DNA of 64,000 bases from Chaenocephalus aceratus (lineage: Eukaryota > Chordata > Actinopteri > Perciformes > Channichthyidae): NCBI GenBank assembly GCA_023974075.1, contig CM043800.1, positions 33,664,952 to 33,728,951 on the forward strand. Reading direction: 5' to 3'. The position numbers and the translations under genes were made by a program. Positions 55,401-64,000 of this stretch are shown here, piece by piece. Position 1 is the first letter of the stretch. Each line of letters opens with the position of its first letter. A model generated the notes under the pieces. It searched no databases. It had not been told where the DNA came from and saw nothing but the letters and a program-made list of their open reading frames with translations.

Positions 55401-57184
55401 GGAAAGAAAAAGCATCATTCTTTCTTAGCGGTTTAAGCCTTTTTCTCAGTGGAAGACAAGTGATTTAGAGCTCATCAAAATCACTCAGTATGACCCTCCA
55501 AAGCACACATAGTAAAAAGCATGATAGTGGTCCGCAGGAAGGGTGAGGTACTGTATCAATCTTTTTGGGGGGAGATCCTAATGGAGCTATTAACGAGTCA
55601 CGAGTCATATCCGAAGAACTTCATCAATCATGACATAAAACACCTTCGTTTAGCACTAAAACTCCCAGCTTCTGTTCGATAAAACACCACTTGTTCATTA
55701 AAGACCATCAGTTCATGCTTTTACTCAGGAAGTCTGACTTGTATTCCCCCTTGCCCTGCTCAATGTCAATCTGCCCTTCACACATGTGTACAATTAATGC
55801 GGAAATTCACTAGCAAATCATAAAGAAGCAATTCCAAACTCTGGCAGAAAATATGCTGTCACATTAAATCCTTTATGTGTTTCAAAGTTTAGTAAAAAAT
55901 GAAAAACATACCCCAATAAAATTAAAGCAAAACATAAACGGAAATGAGCATTTAGAAATAATAAAAATAAATCTTAAAGGTTGACAAGGTACGCTTATCC
56001 AGTATCAACAGCCAGTTAAAAACATGTATTTTAAAGCTAAAACATGTTATATTAGTTGTTAAAAAAGCATTTGATAAGCTGGAACCTTTATTCTTATCAA
56101 AATGTATTTTTATTGACTCAATTGTAAATTGAATTTGTTTGTTTTTTTGACTATTTCTCAGAAAACAAGACATACTGTAGAAAGACTCAGAAAATAGTGA
56201 TGAATATTGAATCAAAACAATCCCCCGATTATCCTTTATTAAAAATCTTTAGCTGCAGCTCTAGTTTCGGTCAATGGTCATACAGGACAAGAGGGGGAGG
56301 CCTACTGTGCATGATCTCAGCCAGTTGGCAGCCTGGCTCCTGAAAGCCCACTCCCACTGGGTGTGAATCAGAAATCTAACAGCTAATGGCAACAGTCGCC
56401 CCATGGAAGCGCTACTGACAGCAAACTAATGCCCACACACACACAGAGTGCAGCACAAGGGCTGTCAACACCCCACCATGACCCCGTGGGTATAAACTGG
56501 CAAAAGAAAGAAGGAGAAGAGAGAAAGATCAGCGTGAAAATGATGGCTGTTATTTCTTTTTAAAACACCTCTTTAGTCTTTTACCTCTAACAATCGTTTC
56601 CCTCTTCAGCGTTTGGCTTCCGATAATTATAAGTGAAAGAGGGAGCGTATTGAATTGTCGGGGAAGGAATATTTTAATATCAGCCTTGTAAACATAATTC
56701 AAACACTTATTTCAGGCTCTCGCAGTCATAAGGGCCATAAAATATGATTCACATCATTGTTATACTCATACTAGTGAGTGCCGCCTCGTGCTCGGTATGA
56801 AAACATCTGTTTCTGTTATGTTTTGCCACTCTTTTATTCAGGTTGATAATGATTTGGACAGATGTTGCTTTAAGCACAGTTTGTTTAAATCTTTTTTATG
56901 ACATCCCTCTGCATGTACCACATTTCCAAATCCATATTTTAGTTTTTATAGCTATCCAAATATTGTCCTTATTTACATATTTTGCTCCTTTTAGAACACT
57001 TGAGTGATGCCCGCACCAAAGGCTTTGTTAGCGCTGAGTGAAAGCAAGACAATGTAATGTATGATGACCAAATGCTCAAGACCCTCTGTTACAAGCTTCC
57101 TTAAGGCTGGCAACAAAGAGGGAGGCTACACAGAGTTATATGCCAATAAGTTGCTTATTTAACACAATTAACTTAAAGTACCTC
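52486..57184. other. Unannotated stretch (4.7 kb) with possible conserved non-coding DNA
   Basis: There is no supported gene or mobile element. The blocks 53190-53740 (including a 167-codon ORF without domain signal) and 54400-54790 have the balanced, repeat-free texture of conserved non-coding sequence; this is untested. A G14 homopolymer lies at 54142-54155. Confidence 0.4.
54142..54155 (+). repeat. G14 homopolymer
   Basis: Fourteen consecutive G after 'ctgt'. Its length may be unreliable in the assembly. Confidence 0.95.
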
Positions 57185-57187
57185 TTA

Positions 57188-59113
57188 AACCCCGGCCACA
57201 CGAGGACGATAACGGTCGTATCTGCTACAGTTCACTATCAGATTGACAAAAGTTTGAGAACCACTGGTCTATCATGTACCCCCTATGAAAAAGAAATTCA
57301 GCCAAGTACCCCCTGATCAGCGCAAAAACAATGTGTTAAGGAAAAAATGCCTATATAAAGATGTACAGTACAGCGCTGCACCATCAGTGTCTGATTTATT
57401 AAAACAACAACATTGTACATCAGAAACACTTAAATGCTACATTTCAAATATTTACAATCCATCACTAAATTCATGGCAAAACCAATTTTAACATCATGCA
57501 ATAACACTAAGATGAGATTAGTTGCATTGAACTGATCTTTTTAATAAGTTGTACTTACAATTTAGTGAGAAACATGGGCTTGTGCTTCACTGAGGATCTT
57601 TGTTATTCTGACAGGGAGGCAACTGCAGTTATTACACTTTGCGTTTTGAAATATGTGTAACTCTGTTAATATTAAACCCACACTGCTCAAACTTCGTTAC
57701 TTTTCCTAAAATTTGTATATTGATTTATTTATTTATTTATTTTGGGGCGTGGGGAATGAAGAGATGAGATATGAGCATGGGATTTTGACCCCTCATATAA
57801 ACATATGCATAATGCTATACTTTGCGGCCACACGCCGTTGCCAAGCAACGCTTATTGTTTTGGTCCTTTGATAAGCAGGCAGTCATATAATTAACTAGAA
57901 CTAGCTAGATCTGATAGATTTGGACAAAAACGCGAGTGAAGTCTAACCGGACGCGAGAGAGATCAGATATCAGATCAGCTGCTGCTGACGGAGAACACAC
58001 AGCTCTGCATGAACTTGCTGTGACGGACCGTTGAGTGGAGCAAAACACACACTAAGAGTTAGACCTAACACACTTAGCTAGTTTATCTACTCTGGAACTA
58101 GCTAAACTAGTTATACATATATTTATTCTTTACTGTCGGGTCACTTATTACAGGTTCAGCGAGCTGCACGAGACTGACGGGCTGTGAGGAGAGGGAGAGG
58201 AAAAGAGAGCACCCTGTTTATTTTTCCCATTATATTATCTAGAATTACTGTAAACCTTTGAATAAAGTAGTTCATCTACTATTAGTAGTTTGTTTAAATG
58301 CATTAATTATGTTTGTTTTTTTCATTAAAATAAATCTCACGTACCCCCTGCAGTACTCCAACGTACCCCTAGGCGTCCGCGTACCCCCATTTGAGAACCA
58401 CTGAGATAGACGATTAGGCCACACCGCCAGCGGCGCCGTCTGCAAACAAAATGCTCTGGGGGGGCAAACGGCTCCGTGTTTACGCCATAGACTGTATATA
58501 AGGTTTACGCCACAATCATTTCCTGATAACGTTGAAGCAATAACCCCACCTCTCCTGCTCAGAGATCAGCTGCTGGGCTGTCAGAAGAGGGGGAGGAAAA
58601 GAGAGGCTCCGATTTGTATTCTTATATTATTATATAGAGTCGTTATCAATTTATTTTAAAGACTTTTGACCGGCACTTTTCAGATTTAAACTTTAACGGA
58701 CATGTTGACCGGCAGAAAAAAATCTAACTGAAACTCTGCCGCATGGTCCCCTCGTCCCTTGGAAGAGGCGGAGAGGTGGATGTTTTTAATTTGCTGGTGG
58801 ACTACCGGAGAGATTTACAGCAGCAGGAGCAAACGCTTGCCTCGGTGAGGGAGAAAAAGAGCCAGAGCGTCCACAGCGGAGAATAAACAGAAGGGCAACC
58901 ATGGCCACCATGCGCGGGAAGTCTTCTTCGCTGCTTTTGTGGCAGGACTACAGCGCCACTTACAGGCCTGGCATATGTACTACAGCGTCTCCAGCGCTTT
59001 CGAGCAGTCTCGTGTGAACGGACACGTTTCTGGTGCCTTTTGCGTGTGGACGGAAGACTTTTTTGATAACGATTGCGGTCCGTTTGCGTTATCGTCCTCG
59101 TGTGGCTCCAGCC
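57188..59113. mobile_element. Harbinger-like element interrupted by a hAT
   Basis: Target TTA lies at 57185-57187 and 59114-59116. The termini 'ccggccacacgaggacgata' and 'tatcgtcctcgtgtggctcc' form an inverted repeat. The right half holds a 48-codon ORF from 58743 (MVPSSLGRGG..., ending HSGE) with no family I recognise. The hAT at 57248-58403 lies inside. The 3-bp TTA target suggests PIF/Harbinger; no transposase remains. Confidence 0.7.
57248..58403. mobile_element. hAT element with an apparently inverted left end
   Basis: The right terminus is 'catttgagaaccactg' at 58388-58403, followed by agatagac. Near the left end, 'aaaagtttgagaaccactg' (57248-57266) followed by 'gtctatc' appears in the same orientation as the right end, not inverted as expected. 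Blocks of 'gtaccccc' at 57277-57312 and 58341-58387 mark the subterminal regions of this hAT group. The interior has no transposase. (TTTA)n lies at 57721-57741. Confidence 0.75.
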
Positions 59114-59116
59114 TTA

Positions 59117-59622
59117 GTAAGTTGGGTATGTAAGAATAAGATTGTCAGTCGTTTCAGCAGTGTGTGGATGTGTGAAAGTGTGCTGACGGCATGTTGGATG
59201 GTGCATCAAACCCAAAACAGGAAGAAGGCTGAGGTTGCTGCAGCTGGCCAGGATCAGAGAGTATAAACCTTCAAATTGGGCAGACCTTTATGCCTTCTTG
59301 AAGCTCCGCCCCTATATGGGCGGGCACAAACAGGACGACACTCCCAATACCTGCCAGAGGACAGCAAGGCAGGGAGCACAGACTGGCAGAAGGGGGAGGA
59401 GTCGTCACACCCTCTTACGTACATCTGACCTGTGATTTAACATGTGCCTTTAATTTGAGGATCGGCTGGTGCACAAAAAAGGGCTTTCGTCTAACCTTGT
59501 ATCTCCGATTTTGATGGTAACAATTCATATTCACTGTTCAATACATGGTTGGGGTCAGAGATAATGTTGGGCAGCCTTAATATGTTATTATTTTGACCAT
59601 CTATATTGCATTTATTTTACAG
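59117..59622. other. Unannotated stretch
   Basis: There is no supported gene. Confidence 0.5.
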
Positions 59623-59984
59623 GTGTTGTGCCGTAGATTGAAGGCTTGCCGTGGATTGAAGCCCTGTTCGCGGGGACGCGCAAGGCTGACGTCATTTCAA
59701 TTATTAGTTTCGTCTAGTTCTCTAAGCGGAAGAACGAAATAAACTAGAGAATGCAATTCCTGAAGAAATTGCTAGTGGGAATGCTTTATGCTGAAAAGCT
59801 GACGCTGAATTGCTATGCTGAAATGTAATGTATAAGAAGAAAGTGAATAATTTAGATTGAAATGATACATGAACACTGGGGGCTTGAATGTGTGATGAGA
59901 GAAGAAAAGAAAGTAAAAAGGCTTGGAAAAGCAGCAGAATATTTGAACTGCAAACTATTGAACTAACTTGATGGCGAATGATCT

Positions 59985-59998
59985 GTCGCCATGGCAAC
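59985..59998. promoter_or_regulatory. X-box-like palindrome, copy 1
   Basis: GTCGCCATGGCAAC, one mismatch from the RFX-type palindrome GTTGCCATGGCAAC. Binding is inferred. Confidence 0.5.
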
Positions 59999-60131
59999 GG
60001 TATTTGATGACACCCCATAATACGCTTAGATATGTTGATGGCTGCATCGTTACCAAACCTGTGAAGTTTTGGGCTGTTTGGAGAATTTTCACTGAAGTTA
60101 TGAGAAAACTGTGTTCCATGGCGAGCATTGT

Positions 60132-60145
60132 GTTGCCATGGCAAC
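60132..60145. promoter_or_regulatory. X-box palindrome, copy 2
   Basis: Perfect 14-bp palindrome GTTGCCATGGCAAC, 147 bp after copy 1. It matches the RFX factor consensus. Confidence 0.55.
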
Positions 60146-60276
60146 GTCATTTGAAGAAATCTCAAAACTGTCCCGTAGATGTCTTCACGGCTGGACTGTT
60201 AGCACACATGTGAAGTTTTAGCACTTTTTGACAATTTTCATAGGAGTTATATATCGTGTTTTATTGCAAGGGATGC

Positions 60277-60290
60277 GTTGCCATGGCAAC
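60277..60290. promoter_or_regulatory. X-box palindrome, copy 3
   Basis: Perfect GTTGCCATGGCAAC, 145 bp after copy 2. Confidence 0.55.
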
Positions 60291-61350
60291 AGCATTTGAG
60301 GAAAACTCACTAATGGCACATGGACATGTTGAGGGCAGGACCATTAACCATTATCTGAAGTCTGCTGCTCTGAGCATGTCAGTTGGAGTGATGACATCGT
60401 GTTCCATGACACAGGTGTTTATATTTCAGCTAACAACGTGTCCAGAGATCAAAGGTTTCCATGGTCACTTCATGCCCTCAAGAGGCATTTTGTTTAATTT
60501 TCTTTGCTTAATTTTTTTTTCTTTTTCAAGCTACGAGATGTTTTCCTACGTTTCTCATGAAAAATTATGTCTCAGGAATGTAGGGTTTGGGAATTATGGC
60601 AGGTTTAAAAGAAAATATGAAGGCAAAATTAAATCTGTCCTCCACTCTAGCTGTGACATCACGCACTATAAGATCTGAAGAAGGCCTCTTTACCAAGGCC
60701 TGAACAATGTTTAATATTTCTAAAAGTATGAATCAGATTTAAAAGTTGTTTAACGCGAATAATGTGTAACATTTTAAAGTTGGAATGAGGTTTCTGAGTG
60801 AAAGTATGAAGGAACAGTTATCAGTTGAAGTTGAATGAAGATTTTTCAAGTCTGAAGAGTTTCTCCATTGATCAGCATTCCCACTAAATTATTTACTCTG
60901 TAACATTTTTCGTATTGGAATAAACTTCAGAGTTTTTATGTTTTATTCCACAGAACACATGGTGAAAGGGTAAGATGTGTTTTGTCAGTATACATGTAGT
61001 ACTATTTTATAAAACATTCTGTTGTTTAAGTGTCTGATACTTGATATCACATATATGATATAGTCAGACACTGTGTTATTTCAAATCAAGCATAACGAAT
61101 AATTAGTTCAAACTGGCTTTACTCACTTGAATTGCTTGCTCCTTAGAATGTAATTTTCCTCTGTGGTTTTCTATTACGTATTTTATTTATTTGTGTATTG
61201 TAAGGCATTGAATGTTTTGAAAGGTGCCCTCAAATAAAAGGTATTATTGTTATTGTATCTGTGCCTCTCTCACCCTGTTAATCAAGGTTAATCCTGGTGT
61301 CAATAGGGAAGATCTGCACGGTTCTCTACAGCCCATGTTCAGCTGAACAG

Positions 61351-61599
61351 TTGGAACCCCCACTATAACTTTGTCAAGGGTGGTCGTACTGTCACCAAAT
61401 TCACACTGGTGTTTGCTGTTCACCTGTAGTTTGCTCACAAAAGCATTTTACTCTGTGCTCAGCAGGTGAAAAACTAAAGAGGGGCTTCCACATGTGGCAG
61501 ACCAGGTGTTGGTGCTGCCGAATTTGGAACCCTCACTATAACTTTGTCCAAGATAGTCGTACTGTCACCAAAATCACACTGGTGTTTGCTGTTCACCTG
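61351..61599 (+). repeat. Tandem duplication in the foldback core
   Basis: A ~76-bp block beginning 'ttggaaccccc' (61351-61426) is repeated at 61524-61599 with a few changes (shared 'tcgtactgtcaccaaa', 'ctggtgtttgctgttcacct'). The period is 173 bp. Confidence 0.9.
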
Positions 61600-62225
61600 C
61601 ACACGCCTATACCCTAACCCAAATTGTCTACATTTGTGGTATCTTCTCCATTGATTACATTAGGTTTGTAAAGCTAATTATAATACTAATACCAATAATA
61701 CATTTGTATTGTTCTTAATATTAGTGTTCATCATTGTTGACATTGGTATTTTTGCACAATAATTTATTATGCATGTGCTGAATTATTATCCCGGCAATCG
61801 TAAAATAAAAAATAAAGGTGAAATGTACATATATTTTTTTTGTAATTATCCTTTGCCTTTCCAAAGCATTACATCATTATTTACAAAACACGAAAATAAC
61901 TTAATGTAAAGTATTTATTTCACCTTTACTCAGAACTGCTTAAAACATGTCAGCCTACGTCATTAGTTGACAGCAAAACAATAAACAGCTGCACCACGTG
62001 TTCTGCTGAACATGGGCTGGAGAGAACCGTGCAGATCTTCCCTATTGACACCAGGATTAACCTTGTCTAAAAAAAAAAAGAACATTACCAGTGTGAGAGA
62101 GGCACAGATACAATAACAATAGTAAATCATTTATTTCGTTCTTCTGCTTAGAAAACTAGACGAAATTCCCAATAATTGAAATTACGTCAGCCTTGCGAAC
62201 AGGGCTTCAATCTACGGCACAACAC

Positions 62226-63715
62226 TGGCGTGCCCCTTTCTCTTATCATGACTTGCTTTTCTGGTACAACAAAACAATATTCAAAGATTATAATGTTTGT
62301 AAGCTATTGCTTATCGTGAGAGCAGAAGTAATAAGCTATCACAATGTATTAAAGCGTTGTTTAATCAACAACAAAGCTACTAACACTGCAGGCTTGTGAC
62401 AAGCATTGACTGGAGTGAACAGCTGCATTCGCCAAGATGAGCAGTATCTCCAGCGTTCAGCAGCACCAGCTAGCCGACTGAGGTTTGTGTTATCAGTAAC
62501 ACCAACACTGAGCACCGTCAGCAACAAACAGGAGTCCTGAGGGGAACAGGCATCAAAGTAATCACCCGATGTGTGAAAGAGAGAAAAGCTGTCACACCAA
62601 AGAACAAATCCACCTCTTTTTCTCTATTTAACATCCATACAAACATCACTTATTTTGCCATAAAACACGATCCACCACCATGATAAACCCGTAACAATGA
62701 TACAAGACCGAACAGGCATCAGCAGAATCTATCTTGAGCCGCACACATGGCACAATGCGACACGTCATGATTTTCAATTTTGTTATTTTTCAACGTGCAC
62801 ATATTGTGCGACTGAATCACCAGCACAATGTGAGCGAAACACTTCAGCAGAAACTCCAGGTTCTTTTTCCCTGAGATCCCAGCAGAGAGTGCATTAATCA
62901 TCACAGTCTCCTTTCTAAGTGAAGACGGAGAGCAACAGCTGGGGGAGAGGAGCTCGGCTTTAAACAGTACAGACTGCAGGAGGTTCAGCCATCACTTCTT
63001 GTTGTGGATTCTGACATCAATAGTAATGAATACCTTGGAGCGTTGCCTGGCTGCCTGAGCATGAATTGCGTTCACACATGAGGCCGGCCTTTGGAAGCGG
63101 TTTTGTTTGTCGTCTTAGTGTGTGCCAGTGTCCATGTGTACTTGTGATGTGTGCACTGCTGTGTACCTGTACGTCCTTCTGCACTGTTGTGAGCGTGCGC
63201 CTTTGTTGGAGTGGGTATGAGTAATATGCAGAGTAAAAGGAAGAACAAATGACCTAAACTGATAGGAACAATTAATCAGAGCGTTGTTGGTGCTCCTGGA
63301 CGAGGATGGACCTCATGCTGAGGTTACACCTGCAAGCCAGTCAACACACAAGGATCTCTTAATGATCTATGGCCAGCTGGACCACATTTGTTTCAAGCAA
63401 GGAAGCAAGTGTTTGCATTGTTGTTGAATAGATAAAGACTCAGTTCACTCAGGGTACAAAAATGTATTTCCTCATGAAGAAAACAAGATTTGACATAGAA
63501 GCCACAAATGGGTGTAAGTTCAGAGGTTAAACATTAGAAAAATGTGATGACAATACACACATGGGTTACATGCATAAAATAAGTGGACACAGGGACATAA
63601 CTTATTGGTTTGAGGGCTATGGATAAAACACTTGGTTTTGGCGTTTTGGCCATCACCATCTTGGTTTTTGGCCGTTGCTTTTTTGCAACCAGAAGTGAGG
63701 GCTGCTTTGATTGGA
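62226..63715. other. Unannotated stretch
   Basis: There is no supported gene. Confidence 0.5.
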
Positions 63716-63957
63716 TTTGATTTGATTTGATATGATATACTTTATTAATCCCCGTGGGGAAATTGTTTCTCTGCATTTGACCCATCCTAGTGTTAGGAGC
63801 AGTGTGCTGCCATTTTGAACGGCGCCCGGGGAGCAGTGTGGGGAACGGTGCCTTGCTCAGGGACACCTCAGTAGCACTTGGTCTTGCCGGGACTTGAACT
63901 GGTGACCTTCCAGTTGCCAAGCCAAGTCCCAATCGACTTCGCCACCACCGCTTGTTT
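63716..63957 (-). repeat. Dispersed repeat ('tttattaatccccgtgggg' type)
   Basis: A short GATTT tandem run (63706-63735) leads into 'actttattaatccccgtggg', 'ttctctgcatttgacccatc' and later 'ccttgctcagggacacctca' and 'acttgaactggtgaccttcc'. This is a common teleost repeat related at its far end to 9630-9795 and 8860-8979. The 149-codon minus-strand ORF across it is not a gene. The strand is arbitrary. Confidence 0.65.
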
Positions 63958-64000
63958 ACCTTTTTTAAGGCAAACAAACACAACTTACTACCACAACTCT

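Larger units (their letters stand above)
59743..61240 (+). mobile_element. 1.5-kb interspersed repeat with periodic X-box palindromes
   Basis: Inserted between the two halves of the foldback's left arm. It starts 'ctagagaatgcaattcctga', contains three to four ~146-bp units each with a GCCATGGCAAC core followed by 'atttgaagaa'-like text, and ends in a retroelement-like tail (gaaaggtgccctcaaataaa, then aggtatt). I recognise the unit text as a widespread teleost repeat but cannot name it. A 140-codon ORF (60256-60678) overlaps the units and is probably fortuitous. Confidence 0.65.
59624..62224. mobile_element. Second foldback element, left arm split by a 1.5-kb repeat
   Basis: The outer ends 'tgttgtgccgtagattga' (59624) and 'tcaatctacggcacaaca' (62224) are inverted. 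The arms match over about 220 bp: left arm 59624-59742 plus 61241-61345, right arm 62003-62224. Shared text includes 'gaacgaaataaa', 'attgttattgtatctgtgcc' and 'gtcaatagggaagatctgca'. The left arm is broken at 59743-61240 by an unrelated repeat. The core (61346-62002) carries a tandem duplication. I see no transposase and no target duplication; the superfamily is unassigned. Confidence 0.82.

Noticed and set aside
58743..58889. 48-codon ORF in the Harbinger-like element considered as a transposase piece
   Set aside because: No Harbinger nuclease or Myb-like motif is visible; kept only as a note.
63534..63983. 149-codon minus-strand ORF
   Set aside because: Its middle is a dispersed repeat (63716-63957), so the open frame is fortuitous.

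Overview
The window looks like non-coding, repeat-rich DNA from a ray-finned (teleost) fish. The evidence is a nearly full-length Rex3-like RTE-clade LINE with a GATG tail, a decayed L2/Rex1-like LINE, several families of short TTAA-flanked DNA transposons, hAT elements with exact 8-bp target duplications, PIF/Harbinger-like MITEs with TAA/TTA duplications, and four TG arrays about 145-265 bp long. I found no host protein-coding exon, rRNA, tRNA or CRISPR array that I can support. Every recognisable protein-coding stretch belongs to a mobile element. The window is probably intergenic or intronic.

Layout. Positions 1-2944 are a large foldback element with inverted arms of about 470 bp; its left end is cut by the window edge. 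A LINE tail plus a TG array follows (3690-4005). The RTE LINE (5357-8717) sits inside a short dispersed repeat whose two halves lie at 5331-5356 and 8718-8979. From 10.6 to 21.7 kb there are TTAA transposons: a 170-bp MITE, a 599-bp MITE carrying an 11-bp minisatellite, a 1.4-kb element with convergent ORF remnants (one a THAP zinc finger), a 766-bp MITE, and a 2.5-kb element with a spliced THAP exon that is the likely parent of the 599-bp MITE. hAT elements lie at 22.3-23.0 kb (with a BED finger) and 25.5-25.8 kb. A hAT is nested in a TTAA MITE at 28.2-29.1 kb. Two Harbinger-like palindromic MITEs lie at 29.3 and 32.0 kb. TG arrays and TTAA MITEs cluster at 35.3-38.1 kb. A long, mostly unannotated stretch (38.1-45.7 kb) is broken by a TG/TGCG array at 43.5 kb. 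Then come a hAT-like repeat with a nested MITE (45.7-46.8 kb), the decayed LINE (47.3-48.6 kb), a TTAA MITE (50.5 kb), a second MITE-plus-hAT nest (51.5-52.5 kb), another plain stretch, a Harbinger-like element holding a hAT with an apparently inverted end (57.2-59.1 kb), a second foldback element interrupted by a 1.5-kb repeat carrying periodic X-box palindromes (59.6-62.2 kb), and a dispersed repeat at 63.7-63.95 kb.

How the parts relate. Nesting gives a relative history: the RTE insertion is younger than its host repeat, the hAT copies are younger than the TTAA MITEs they interrupt, and the 1.5-kb X-box repeat is younger than the foldback it splits. The most interesting candidate system is a two-gene TTAA transposon type: in two otherwise different elements a THAP-domain gene faces a second small acidic-start ORF on the opposite strand. 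Both copies are broken. Superfamily names for MITEs are inferred from target duplications and termini, not from database matches.
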